A stretch of DNA of 64,000 nt from Pseudohalocynthiibacter aestuariivivens. Lineage in GTDB: Bacteria; Pseudomonadota; Alphaproteobacteria; Rhodobacterales; Rhodobacteraceae. Below are positions 54,169 to 62,673 of the stretch, piece by piece; within the stretch, counting starts at the first letter, position 1; each line of letters begins with the position of its first letter. The stretch lies in NCBI RefSeq assembly GCF_011040495.1, contig NZ_CP049037.1, positions 2,356,001-2,420,000 on the forward strand, given 5' to 3'. Both the position numbers and the translations under genes were made by a program. The notes under the pieces were generated by a model, which made no database searches, was not told where the DNA came from, and saw nothing but the letters and a program-made list of their open reading frames with translations.

Positions 54169-56514
54169 CTATTCGCCATAGGGTACCCAGATGTTCTTTA
54201 CCTCTGTCGCCGCCTCCAGAAACGCGTGCCCCTCGCCTTCGACACCCATCCAGTCGCGGTCTACAGCGTTGTTCACCCATGTCCGTTTCAGGTTCCCGGC
54301 ACTCGCCCGCTCGATCTCGCTCGACACGTCGCTCGACGAGAAACTCCAAACCGAATCGACCTCTCCATGCGCCGCCAGATGCGGTGCCAACTCTGCGTGA
54401 CTGCCGGTCAGGACATTGACCACCCCAGCGGGAACATCCGATGTCTCCAGCACCTGCACGAACTCCAGCGCCGCCAGCGGGTAGGGTACGCTTGCCACGA
54501 CTACACAGCGATTGCCCATCGCCATCGCCGGACCGATAACCGAGATCAGACCCAAGAGCGGCGCATCATCCGCACAGAGCGCGCCAATGATACCGACCGG
54601 CTGATGCATTGCCATCGCCACACCCCGGATCGGCACGCCATGCACCCGCCCATCATATTTGTCTGCCCAGGCCGCATAGGTAAAAAGCCGCGAAATGCTG
54701 CTTTCCACCTCCTTCTTGCCCTGTCGCTTACCGGTCATCGCATTGATCCGGTCCGCGAACTCCTCAGCCCGCGCTGACAAGTTCTCGGCCATGTAATACA
54801 GGATCTGCGCCCGTCCGTGCCCGCTCGATCTGGCCCAACCTGCCGCACCGCGCGCGGCCTCGACAGCATTGCGCACATCCTTGCGGTTGGCCACCGGGAC
54901 CTGCCCCAGCAATTTGCCACTCTTGCCGTAGACACTTCGCGAATACCCGCCATCAGGCCGGGTCTGCTTGCCCCCGATATAAAGCTTGCCCGTCCGATCT
55001 ATCCCCGGCACACCGCCGCCCGCGCCACCAAAGGCCTCGATCGGTTCCAACGCCTTTGCCTTGCCAGTAGGGCGTGTATAGGCACGCAGCCCTTCCCAAC
55101 CGCCTTCGCGTCCGAAGCCACTCTCGCGCACACCGCCAAAACCCGCAGCAGCGTCGAACATGTTGGTACCATTCACCCAAACCACACCTGCCGCCAGCTT
55201 GGGCGCGATATCCAACGCCAAATTCACATTCTCTGACCAAACACTCGCCGCCAGCCCATAGCGCGTGTTGTTTGCCACCTCGATCGCCTCGGCAGGCGTG
55301 CGGAACGTCGTACCGACCAGAACAGGGCCAAATATCTCTTCCTGCATCAGCGGATCAGAGGGCGCCAACCCGGTGATCAGCGTCGGCGGATAAAACGCTC
55401 CACCGTCTGGCAGAACCACATCTGCCACCCGCCGCTGTCCTACAGTATTGCGATCTACCATTTCGGAAATACGGGCCACCTGCTCCGCATCCACCACCGC
55501 ACCGACATCTATTGTCTTGTCCAGCGGATTGCCGATGCGCAGTTTATCCATCCGCACTGTCAACTTGGCATAGAACCGATCCGCAATGCCCTCTTGCACC
55601 AACAGGCGCGATCCGGCGCAACAGACCTGTCCCTGGTTGAACCAGATCGCATCGACCAGCCCCTCTACCGCGCTATCCAGATCCGCGTCGTCAAAAACGA
55701 TATAGGCACTCTTCCCGCCCAACTCGAGCGTTAGCGCCTTGCCACTGCCCGCTGTCACCTCCCGGATACGCCGCCCCACGGCTGTCGATCCGGTAAAGGC
55801 AATCTTGTCGATACCTTCATGTGCGGTGATCATTTCACCCACAGCCCCATCACCAGTGACAATGTTGACCACACCATTCGGCAATCCCGCCATCCGGCAA
55901 ATATCCGCGAACAATAGCGCCGTCAGCGAGGTATACTCGGCAGGCTTCAGAACCACGGTGTTGCCCATCGCCAGCGCAGGTGCCACCTTCCACGCCAACA
56001 TCAGCAGTGGAAAGTTCCACGGCACGATTTGCCCGCAAACACCCAGCGCCGCCTGATCGGGCAGTTCTGCCTCCATCAATTGCGCCATGCCCGCGTGATA
56101 ATAGAAATGCCGATGCACCAGCGGAATATCAATATCGCGGCTCTCGCGGATGGGCTTGCCATTATCCAGCGTCTCTAACACCGCAAACAGTCGCGCATTT
56201 TTCTGGATCAACCGCGCCAAGGCATAGAGATGCCGCGCCCGTCCATGGCCCCCTAACCGCGCCCAGCCGGGTTGCGCCTTGCGCGCGGCAGCCACGGCAG
56301 CATCCACATCCGCCTGTGTGGCTTGGGTCAGCGTTGCAAGAACCTCTCCCGTGGCCGGATTGCACGAGGTGAACCCGTCGCCCGCATCCGTAAAGACGCC
56401 ATTTATGAAATGTCCGAACCTGTCGCCCTGATCGACCAGCCACGCCAGCGCCTCGGCGGCACTTTCCGGCGCAGGGCCATAGTCCATGCTTTCATAGATT
56501 TCACGCACACTCAT
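54169..56514 (-). CDS. Double-domain aldehyde dehydrogenase (ALDH16-type)
   Basis: About 781 residues with two ALDH superfamily regions. The first (~residues 30-500) is complete, with PWNFPLLMLAWK, the base Glu264 (LTLELGGKSA) and catalytic Cys298 (NQGQVCCAGSR). The second (~510-780) has SGHGRAQILYYMAENL and GVPIRGVAMAMHQPVGIIGALC but no catalytic Cys or Glu. This arrangement defines bacterial ALDH16, whose structure is known from a Loktanella (Rhodobacteraceae) enzyme. It lies 48 bases after deoC, so it probably oxidises the acetaldehyde released from deoxyribose 5-phosphate. Start at ATG 56514; ATGs at 56532 and 56559 are possible. Confidence 0.9.
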   Translation of the reverse strand: MSVREIYESMDYGPAPESAAEALAWLVDQGDRFGHFINGVFTDAGDGFTSCNPATGEVLATLTQATQADVDAAVAAARKAQPGWARLGGHGRARHLYALARLIQKNARLFAVLETLDNGKPIRESRDIDIPLVHRHFYYHAGMAQLMEAELPDQAALGVCGQIVPWNFPLLMLAWKVAPALAMGNTVVLKPAEYTSLTALLFADICRMAGLPNGVVNIVTGDGAVGEMITAHEGIDKIAFTGSTAVGRRIREVTAGSGKALTLELGGKSAYIVFDDADLDSAVEGLVDAIWFNQGQVCCAGSRLLVQEGIADRFYAKLTVRMDKLRIGNPLDKTIDVGAVVDAEQVARISEMVDRNTVGQRRVADVVLPDGGAFYPPTLITGLAPSDPLMQEEIFGPVLVGTTFRTPAEAIEVANNTRYGLAASVWSENVNLALDIAPKLAAGVVWVNGTNMFDAAAGFGGVRESGFGREGGWEGLRAYTRPTGKAKALEPIEAFGGAGGGVPGIDRTGKLYIGGKQTRPDGGYSRSVYGKSGKLLGQVPVANRKDVRNAVEAARGAAGWARSSGHGRAQILYYMAENLSARAEEFADRINAMTGKRQGKKEVESSISRLFTYAAWADKYDGRVHGVPIRGVAMAMHQPVGIIGALCADDAPLLGLISVIGPAMAMGNRCVVVASVPYPLAALEFVQVLETSDVPAGVVNVLTGSHAELAPHLAAHGEVDSVWSFSSSDVSSEIERASAGNLKRTWVNNAVDRDWMGVEGEGHAFLEAATEVKNIWVPYGE

Positions 56515-56562
56515 GTCTTCTTCTCGGTCCATATACGCATCTGTCGCCCCTTCCGGCACAGC

Positions 56563-57552
56563 TTATCCCATCGCATGTCGCCACCCTGCCGAGTATGCTC
56601 CACTTACGTGATGCTCTAATTGCCGCTCAATATCGCCCAGCAATGACGAGGCCCCAAACCGGAACAGCGCAGCGTCGAGCCAATCATCGCCCAACTCTTC
56701 CTTGATCAGGCTCAGATAGATCAGCGCGTCCTTGGCCTTGGATATTCCCCCCGCAGGTTTGTACCCAACTTTGACGCCTGTTTGGCTGTAATAGTCTCTG
56801 ATCGCGCGCAACATGACCAATGTCACAGGCAACGTAGCATTCACAGGCTCCTTGCCTGTCGATGTCTTGATGAAATCCGCCCCCGCCATCATGCAAACCA
56901 AGCTGGCGCGCGCCACATTGCGCAAACTTCCCAGTTCTCCGGTAGCGAGGATCGCTTTGACATGCGCCGGGCCGCAGGCTGCGCGAAAGGCCGCCATTTC
57001 GTCGTATAGCGCGCCCCAGTTGCCGGTCAGCACATGACGACGAGAGATCACGATATCAATCTCTGCGGCACCCATTGCGACGCTGGCCTCGATCTCGGCC
57101 AGCCGCAGTGCAAAAGGTGACAAACCCGCTGGGAACCCGGTCGAAACGGCTGCGACCGGGATGCCGCTGCCTGCCAGCGCCTCTACCGCTGTGCCGACCA
57201 TGTCGTGATAGACGCAGACCGCACCGACATGCAGCCCCTCCATGCCCAGCGCACCCAGCAGATCGGCACGCACCGGTTGGCGCGCCTTGGCGCATAGGCG
57301 CCGCACCCGGCCAGCGGTGTCATCTCCGGCCAGCGTCGTCAGATCGATACAGCTGATCGCACGACAGAGCCACGCGGCCTGATACTGCTTCTTGACGCTG
57401 CGCCGTCCGGGTAAGGTCGCGACACGGCGTTCAATAGATGAAGTATTCGCTTGCACGCTGCGGACCCATGCAAGGTCCAGCGCAATGCCATCATTCCGAG
57501 CCGCCAAAGCTTGGGGCAGCTGCGCTTGATCTGTTGGCTTTCGGGTCTGCAT
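56563..57552 (-). CDS. deoC: Deoxyribose-phosphate aldolase
   Basis: A 329-residue class I aldolase splitting 2-deoxyribose 5-phosphate into acetaldehyde and glyceraldehyde 3-phosphate. DeoC motifs are evident: CIDLTTLAGDDT, VYHDMVGTAVEAL, VSTGFPAG, EIDIVISRRHVLTGNW, VKAILATGELG, the Schiff-base Lys in FIKTSTGKEPVNAT and the second Lys in VGYKPAGGI. It is longer than E. coli DeoC and of the mammalian-like length. ATG at 57552 has AGGA 8 bases upstream. With the ALDH gene it forms a deoxynucleoside catabolic pair. Confidence 0.95.
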   Translation of the reverse strand: MQTRKPTDQAQLPQALAARNDGIALDLAWVRSVQANTSSIERRVATLPGRRSVKKQYQAAWLCRAISCIDLTTLAGDDTAGRVRRLCAKARQPVRADLLGALGMEGLHVGAVCVYHDMVGTAVEALAGSGIPVAAVSTGFPAGLSPFALRLAEIEASVAMGAAEIDIVISRRHVLTGNWGALYDEMAAFRAACGPAHVKAILATGELGSLRNVARASLVCMMAGADFIKTSTGKEPVNATLPVTLVMLRAIRDYYSQTGVKVGYKPAGGISKAKDALIYLSLIKEELGDDWLDAALFRFGASSLLGDIERQLEHHVSGAYSAGWRHAMG

Positions 57553-57674
57553 CGCGTTCTTCCTGCCGCCGATCTTTGCAATCAGCGTGTCATGCAGCCA
57601 CAAAATAGGCAAGCAATGGCATGCGCGGCGCGTGTCGGGGGTCTGAGTATTTCTGGAACGATGAAATGCTGTGA

Positions 57675-58394
57675 TCAGTCCAGATAGCCCGCGGCATCAG
57701 CAAACGCTGCAAGCCCACGAACCAGCATCTCCTGCGGCATAGCCTCGTCGACTGACGTACCTTGATACCGCAACGTCTGGACGAGCGCCGATCTCTCGGC
57801 AACGACAATGACCTCTTGCCCCAGCCAATACGGTTTCGCCGCGGCAATTTCGGCCCCGATCAGGTGCCCTGTCAGGGCCCGCATATCCCCACCAAGTGAG
57901 GCAGTATGCAGGTGAGCGGCAAGCTTTTCAGGCCGTGATAGAGTCTGTTCTACTGCATCAGGCGCCGCCTCGGCAGTACCACCCAATGCCGACACCAGAC
58001 GACCGGTAGCAAACCCCTGCAAGCTGACGATTTCGCCGGCACTGACATGCACCCAATGTGTGATCTGATTTCGCCCATCCACCACCACCCCGTCCCAGTT
58101 CGGGCGCGACGACAATACACCTGCGATCCGCAGCCGCGCCCAACCGCCCAGCGCGTCGGGTGGCGCCTCTTGCGTCGCTATGGGCACACCATCTGTCGAG
58201 GTCGGCATCACAGCAACCGGCACAGCCTGCGGTGTGGTCCCGCCGATGCGCACCTTGGCTCGGTCTTGGTCCACGACTGCGGCCAGCGCGTCGTCGGTAT
58301 CTGGATGCAGGCTCTGACCTTGCAGAGTTTTGCCATCCATCAGACACACACGCACCCCGACATCGTCAGGTCCGTAGGCCAGCCAGAGCGCCAT
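57675..58394 (-). CDS. 2-dehydro-3-deoxygalactonokinase-like protein, shortened
   Basis: A 239-residue protein that resembles the DgoK family in its middle and end: WDGVVVDGRNQITHWVHVSAGEIVSLQGFATGRL corresponds to the GTHSKWV and TFMTGE regions, and GHLIGAEIAAAKPYWLGQEVIVV to the C-terminal GLLIG segment. DgoK is about 290-310 residues and begins with a phosphate-binding IAVDWGTTN; this motif is replaced by LAYGPDDVGVRVCLMDG and the key THSKW residues are altered, so kinase activity is doubtful. It ends 5 bases before it is reached by the TIGR01244 gene upstream. Likely a degenerate or repurposed member; low confidence in the family call. Confidence 0.6.
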   Translation of the reverse strand: MALWLAYGPDDVGVRVCLMDGKTLQGQSLHPDTDDALAAVVDQDRAKVRIGGTTPQAVPVAVMPTSTDGVPIATQEAPPDALGGWARLRIAGVLSSRPNWDGVVVDGRNQITHWVHVSAGEIVSLQGFATGRLVSALGGTAEAAPDAVEQTLSRPEKLAAHLHTASLGGDMRALTGHLIGAEIAAAKPYWLGQEVIVVAERSALVQTLRYQGTSVDEAMPQEMLVRGLAAFADAAGYLD

Positions 58395-58398
58395 CTGC

Positions 58399-58818
58399 CT
58401 AGCCTCGGGTCATCTGCGCCACGAGACCAGACATGTCATACCCTGCCTCCGCCGCCGCCGCGACGATCTCTGCGGGTTCCATATGATCCATCTGTGCGAT
58501 GCTCCACAGCATCGTACAACGTGTTCCGGTTCGGCAGTATGCCAAGATCGGTGCAGGCATTTCATCTAGCGCCGCACGAAAATCGGCCAAGTCTGTCTGG
58601 CTGACCTGGCCTGACGTGATCGGCACTGCCCGGTAGGCCAATCCGGCAGCCTTTGCCGCCGTCTCAATCGCATCGCAACCGCATTGTCCGATTTCCTCGT
58701 TATCCGGGCGGTTGCACAGAATCGATCGATAGCCTGCGTCGGCAATTGCAGAAATATCCTCGACCTCGATCTGCGGCGAAACAGTAAAACTGTCGGTGAT
58801 CTTGCGCGGGTCCATCAT
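58399..58818 (-). CDS. TIGR01244-family phosphatase/sulfurtransferase-like protein (BLH phosphatase domain)
   Basis: A 139-residue protein with the DSP-like fold of the N-terminal domain of Blh proteins: ITDSFTVSPQIEVEDI, FRSILCNRPDNEE, and the active-site loop AYCRTGTRC, where Cys-Arg-Thr-Gly-Thr-Arg is intact and the next residue is Cys instead of the usual Ser. The fold is that of cysteine phosphatases. In other bacteria these proteins are linked to sulphide oxidation or biofilm control; here the context gives no hint. The ATG at 58818 has AAAGGA 8 bases upstream. It is probably cotranscribed with the DgoK-like gene downstream. Confidence 0.85.
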   Translation of the reverse strand: MMDPRKITDSFTVSPQIEVEDISAIADAGYRSILCNRPDNEEIGQCGCDAIETAAKAAGLAYRAVPITSGQVSQTDLADFRAALDEMPAPILAYCRTGTRCTMLWSIAQMDHMEPAEIVAAAAEAGYDMSGLVAQMTRG

Positions 58819-59007
58819 GGGGGAGTTCCTTTGATTCCGGTGTGGGCACACGTTCTCTATGCAGCCAATGGCCTGGTGATTTCAATGCCTGTCACCGGAA
58901 CGGGTGGGCGGGCAAACGGCGGCAGCGCGACAGTTTCATGGCCGGAGTCCCATAGCCGGGCTGAACCGTCGTGCAGACAGGGCTTCCCGTTTGGCGACAT
59001 GGGATAA

Positions 59008-59021
59008 GCCGTTTAAACGGC
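59008..59021. promoter_or_regulatory. Perfect 14-bp palindrome upstream of radC
   Basis: GCCGTTTAAACGGC is a perfect 14-base palindrome in the 246-base region between the divergent TIGR01244 and radC starts, 44 bases before radC. It resembles an operator dyad. The rest of the region shows nothing else recognisable. Confidence 0.5.
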
Positions 59022-59064
59022 CTGATTAACCCGTCCTTAACCAACCGCGCGCCACATTCGGATC

Positions 59065-59829
59065 ATGGCCCGTTTCTCGCATTTTGCCGAATCCCCTCTG
59101 CCACTCTTTGGCGGTGATGAGGTGGTACAGACTTGCAAGCCCGCGGTATCAAAACAACCCTCATACATCCGCGACCACCGGGCGCGCCTACGTGAACGAT
59201 TCCGACTCGGTGGAGCGCAGGCAATACCGGACTACGAACTTCTGGAACTGGTCCTGTTCCGCGCAATCCCGCGGAGAGATGTGAAACCTTTGGCGCGATC
59301 CCTGCTCGATACCTTCGGCGACTTCAACGGTGTCATATCGGCAAGCCCGGTGCGCCTGTGCGAAGTGTCCGGCGTCGGCGATGCTGTGGTGACCGAACTC
59401 AAGATCGTAGAGGCCGCCAGCCAACGATTGGCGCGCGCCCGGATCATGCGGCGGCAGGTGATATCCAGTTGGGACGCATTGCTGGATTACTGCCACACCA
59501 AGATGGCGCACCGTGGAACGGAACAGTTTCGCCTGTTTTTCCTTGATACGAAAAACACGCTTATCGCGGACGAGGAACAGGCCAATGGCACGGTCGACCA
59601 TGTACCCGTCTACCCCCGTGAAGTGGTCAAGCGCGCGCTCGAACTGAACGCCTCGGCACTGATTCTGGTGCATAATCACCCGTCGGGCGACCCCACCCCG
59701 TCGCAAAGCGATATCGACATGACCAGACAGATCGCAGATGCGGCGCAGGTCATGGGCATCACCCTGCACGACCACCTGATTATCGGGAAGTCATGCGAAC
59801 TCAGCTTTCGCAGCGAGGGGTATCTGTGA
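59065..59829 (+). CDS. radC: RadC-family JAB/MPN-domain protein
   Basis: A 254-residue protein: an N-terminal helix-hairpin-helix-like region (DYELLELVLFRAIPRRDVKPLARSLLDTFGDFNGVI) and the C-terminal JAMM metalloprotease-like domain with EQFRLFFLDTKN, ELNASALILVHNHPSGDPTPSQSD (zinc-binding His-X-His-Pro ... Ser ... Asp) and LIIGKSCELSFRSEG. Despite its name the RadC family has no proven role in repair; its members are JAB-type hydrolases of unknown substrate. Full length, alone on this strand. Confidence 0.92.
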   Translation: MARFSHFAESPLPLFGGDEVVQTCKPAVSKQPSYIRDHRARLRERFRLGGAQAIPDYELLELVLFRAIPRRDVKPLARSLLDTFGDFNGVISASPVRLCEVSGVGDAVVTELKIVEAASQRLARARIMRRQVISSWDALLDYCHTKMAHRGTEQFRLFFLDTKNTLIADEEQANGTVDHVPVYPREVVKRALELNASALILVHNHPSGDPTPSQSDIDMTRQIADAAQVMGITLHDHLIIGKSCELSFRSEGYL

Positions 59830-59849
59830 CCACCCTCAGCCTTGGGTGG
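59830..59849 (+). terminator. Hairpin after radC
   Basis: CCACCC and GGGTGG form a 6-bp stem with an 8-nt loop, starting at the base after the radC stop codon. It is not followed by U residues but by the 11-bp repeat array. Terminator function is uncertain. Confidence 0.4.
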
Positions 59850-59850
59850 C

Positions 59851-59894
59851 ACCGACACAATACTGACAGGATACCGACGTGATACCGATACCTC
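59851..59894. repeat. Four tandem 11-bp units (array B), consensus ACCGAYNNNAT
   Basis: The units read ACCGACACAAT, ACTGACAGGAT, ACCGACGTGAT and ACCGATACCTC, again contiguous at 11-bp pitch and again four in number. It lies between convergent radC and the OmpA-fusion gene. The match in unit length, copy number and consensus to array A at 11109-11152 is too close for chance in unrelated intergenic DNA. Confidence 0.8.
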
Positions 59895-59906
59895 GAAATC
59901 GCGCTG

Positions 59907-61466
59907 TCAGCGCACCCAGATTTCGACCCGGCGGTTGGCGCGACGACCCCATTCGCTATCGTCACAGGCCATCGGCATCGCTTCGCCGAAGGCCTTTATC
60001 TCTACCTGCAACCGCGCCGGATTCAGTGTCTCTGCCCGGCGCAGCACGGCATCCCGCACGGCCGTGGCCCGTCGCTCGGCGATCTGCTGATTGATCCGGG
60101 CCGATCCTTCACCGTCGCTGAAGCCGACAAAGACCATGCGCCGCCCGTCATAGAATCCGCTCTCCAGCGCGCGAGCCAGCTGTGCCACATTCGAACGCGA
60201 TTGCGCATCCAGCCGGATCGACCCCGGTTCGAACCGAAAGGTTGTGCTTAGCCGTTTAAGTGGCGCAAGGGTGCGTACCATGTCCTGCAATTCTGCCAGC
60301 GTCACCTCGTCCCCTGCCCGCATCACCGCATTGGCAAATCGATCGCCTTGGGCGTCTATCTCGATCTCTTCGGGCAGCTGATCGACGAACCCGGCACGCC
60401 TCACCACAAGCTGCGCCGCCGGATCACGGGTAAATGCCAAAAATTCGCGCACCAGTTTGGGAAAACGGCGCGCCGGCAGGTAAAGGAACATTGGCGCAGA
60501 CAGCGGATAATCCTCGGTTTTGACCGCGCGGCGCGTGGCCCGCATGGAAAAGCCGCAGGCACCCTTCAGTGCCAGCTCGAATGTCAGCCCCTTTTCCGAT
60601 CTGCTGCCAACGCCAAGCGCGAAAGGATCACGCGCAACGGCCGCGGCCAACGCCACACCATCTCCGTGCCGGACTGCACCGGGCAACAGGCCTGCCGCCC
60701 GTCCTCCGGTCATCTGATCCTCTGTTGCCTGTCCTAAACCACTGCGCGAATCATGCAGATGCACAGCAATCGGGGCATCTGGGCCGCCAAGTTCCGCCCA
60801 GTTGTCGATTTCCCCGGTCAGTACCTTGGCCAGCTGCGGTGCGGTTATCGCGGTCACATCGTTTTCGGCCGCGACCAGCGGCACCAACGCATCAAGCGCC
60901 AGAACCCGGCTGCGCCGCGCATCGGTCAGATCGCCCAGCCCCGCATCTATGCCCAGCCGCACCTCGGCAGGTCGCACCTCTCGCAGGGACATCACGATAT
61001 CGGCCTCATCCGCCAGCAGATCGGCAAAGCCTTCGTCTGGATTGGTAAGGTGAAAGTAGAAACGCCCGCGCGGCACATCGCTGTCGCGATCCGACAGTGT
61101 ATAGACCGCCCGCCGGTCGTCTTCGGTATGGCGCGCCAGCTCTAGCCCGCTTTTCAGCGCAAACGCCTCTATCAGCGCAGGCATCAGGACCTGACCAATC
61201 GTCGGCGCACCCGACACGCGCAACTCGGCCACGTAATCCGATAGGCTGGGACAGCCCGGCCCGGCACACAGCACACCAGAGCCATCAACCGTCAGTTCGC
61301 CATAAATCGTATCGACGCGATAAAACTCGCCGTCAAAACCCAGCAAATTGCCAGAAATCTCAACAGCCCCATCGCGCGACGTCAAAGTGACGTCCTGCGC
61401 CAATGCAGAAAACGCGGCCCCAAACAGAAAAAGTGCGGCGAAAATCGCCGCACGCACCCAAGTCAT
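59907..61466 (-). CDS. Periplasmic substrate-binding (PstS-like) / OmpA fusion protein
   Basis: A 519-residue exported protein with a signal peptide ending SALAQ (residue ~24). Residues ~90-345 form a phosphate-binding-like periplasmic domain (VSGAPTIGQVLMPALIEAFA, AENDVTAITAPQLAKVLTGEIDNWAELGG). The C-terminal ~115 residues are an OmpA/MotB peptidoglycan-binding domain with FVGFSDGEGSARINQQIAERRATAV and FGEAMPMACDDSEWGRRANRRVEIWV, containing the Asp and Arg that bind diaminopimelate. Such fusions tether a ligand-sensing domain to the cell wall. It is 23 bases downstream of an unknown anchored protein gene and probably in its operon. Confidence 0.87.
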   Translation of the reverse strand: MTWVRAAIFAALFLFGAAFSALAQDVTLTSRDGAVEISGNLLGFDGEFYRVDTIYGELTVDGSGVLCAGPGCPSLSDYVAELRVSGAPTIGQVLMPALIEAFALKSGLELARHTEDDRRAVYTLSDRDSDVPRGRFYFHLTNPDEGFADLLADEADIVMSLREVRPAEVRLGIDAGLGDLTDARRSRVLALDALVPLVAAENDVTAITAPQLAKVLTGEIDNWAELGGPDAPIAVHLHDSRSGLGQATEDQMTGGRAAGLLPGAVRHGDGVALAAAVARDPFALGVGSRSEKGLTFELALKGACGFSMRATRRAVKTEDYPLSAPMFLYLPARRFPKLVREFLAFTRDPAAQLVVRRAGFVDQLPEEIEIDAQGDRFANAVMRAGDEVTLAELQDMVRTLAPLKRLSTTFRFEPGSIRLDAQSRSNVAQLARALESGFYDGRRMVFVGFSDGEGSARINQQIAERRATAVRDAVLRRAETLNPARLQVEIKAFGEAMPMACDDSEWGRRANRRVEIWVR

Positions 61467-61489
61467 TTATGTACCCCGGTCGCTGCGAA

Positions 61490-62530
61490 TTAGTTCTGCG
61501 CGATCTTCAGGTCATTCAGCAAGTTTTTCAACACCAGAAAGTCACCAACCGCATTACATTCTGGCATCGCCAGTGTCAGGGTCTGCACCTTGAATACACC
61601 ATCGGGCTGAACCTGAATGGATTGAGCCTCGACATCACGACCACAATTGTCGCGTGTGACCTGCGCTTCGACTTGCAAATGCACGTCACCACCCCGTGCT
61701 GCCAGGCTGCTAGGGAAGGTATAGATCTCGGCCTGATAGGCGTTTTGCAAATCACCTGCACCCAAACGGGTCAGGAATCCGCCCTGCCCACCGACCGCTT
61801 GGCTCAAATCATGCGGGGCATCAGCCCAGACATGACCCGCATCACCGTATTCGGCACCATATTCCATTGCATGCACTTGCAGGCCGCTGTCGCCTTCCCA
61901 CTGCAACGCAACGCGATCGTAATATTCAAGCGAGTCAACCGTCGCGTTGGCGACGGCCCCTTCACCATTAGGAAAGGCCACGATATAGGTCGCTGCTGCG
62001 CTAAGTGCGGGCACCGTCATCTTGATAGTGCCATCCTCGCCCGTCACTTCGGTAATCATCAAGCCGTTGTGATGTAGGGTAAACCGTTCGTTCGGCATGC
62101 ACGGCACATCCAGCGTCAGTGCTACCATCGCTCCGGCAGCGGCTTCAGCACTCAGCACATAGTCACAGCCAAAAGCCGGAGTCGGCTCTTCGAGCGGCAT
62201 TTTGGTGATCGGTTCCACTTCGGCAGAGGCCAGCGTGACTGGCTCACTCGGCAGGGCTGCCACATCAAGAATCGCATCAGGCGCTGTCGGCAGGGCCGAA
62301 GTATGGGTGATCGCATTGATATCAAGCGCACTCGCTGCCTCTGCCAGATCGGCGACCGAAATCATTTCTTGTGCTTTTACATCTACTGGCGCTTCGGCGA
62401 CCTTGGGCGCCTGCGGCACAGAGTGCGCCATGATCCGAGCTGAATTACCGTTGTTCTGAATGAAATGCCCAACCACCAGCGCGACTGCCAGTGTTCCGCA
62501 TCCGATTGCCATCAGTTTGATCTTTGACAT
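61490..62530 (-). CDS. Membrane-anchored protein of unknown function
   Basis: A 346-residue protein. Residues 5-22 form a signal anchor (LMAIGCGTLAVALVVGHFIQ), residues ~30-120 an Ala/Pro/Glu-rich linker, and the rest a periplasmic region with four cysteines (FGCDYVL, VPCMPNE, DNCGRDVE, MPECNAVG) and beta-rich segments. I recognise no family; similar proteins seem common beside secA and PstS/OmpA fusions in roseobacters, but that is from memory and unchecked. The ATG at 62530 has GGGAG 8 bases upstream. The neighbouring OmpA-fusion gene suggests a joint envelope complex. Confidence 0.75.
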   Translation of the reverse strand: MSKIKLMAIGCGTLAVALVVGHFIQNNGNSARIMAHSVPQAPKVAEAPVDVKAQEMISVADLAEAASALDINAITHTSALPTAPDAILDVAALPSEPVTLASAEVEPITKMPLEEPTPAFGCDYVLSAEAAAGAMVALTLDVPCMPNERFTLHHNGLMITEVTGEDGTIKMTVPALSAAATYIVAFPNGEGAVANATVDSLEYYDRVALQWEGDSGLQVHAMEYGAEYGDAGHVWADAPHDLSQAVGGQGGFLTRLGAGDLQNAYQAEIYTFPSSLAARGGDVHLQVEAQVTRDNCGRDVEAQSIQVQPDGVFKVQTLTLAMPECNAVGDFLVLKNLLNDLKIAQN

Positions 62531-62597
62531 GCTCTGCACTCCCACACCGAGAATTTCGGTTACGGAAGAATACCTAGACACACAAAACGGCAGCCTT

Positions 62598-62618
62598 ATG
62601 ACCCCGGAGCGGAGTCAT
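62598..62618 (-). terminator. Probable terminator of secA
   Basis: On the minus strand ATGACTCCG and CGGGGTCAT form a 9-bp stem (one wobble pair) with a 3-nt loop, 55 bases past the secA stop codon and followed within a few bases by GTTTTG. It would separate secA from the downstream gene. Confidence 0.5.
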
Positions 62619-62673
62619 TTAGGCCAGAATACGGCGTTTACGGCTGATTTTAGTCAGATTGGATCGGCAGACG

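Noticed and set aside
58684..59007. 107-codon plus-strand frame upstream of radC
   Set aside because: Begins antisense within the phosphatase-like gene; the second half crosses the intergenic region without coding character.
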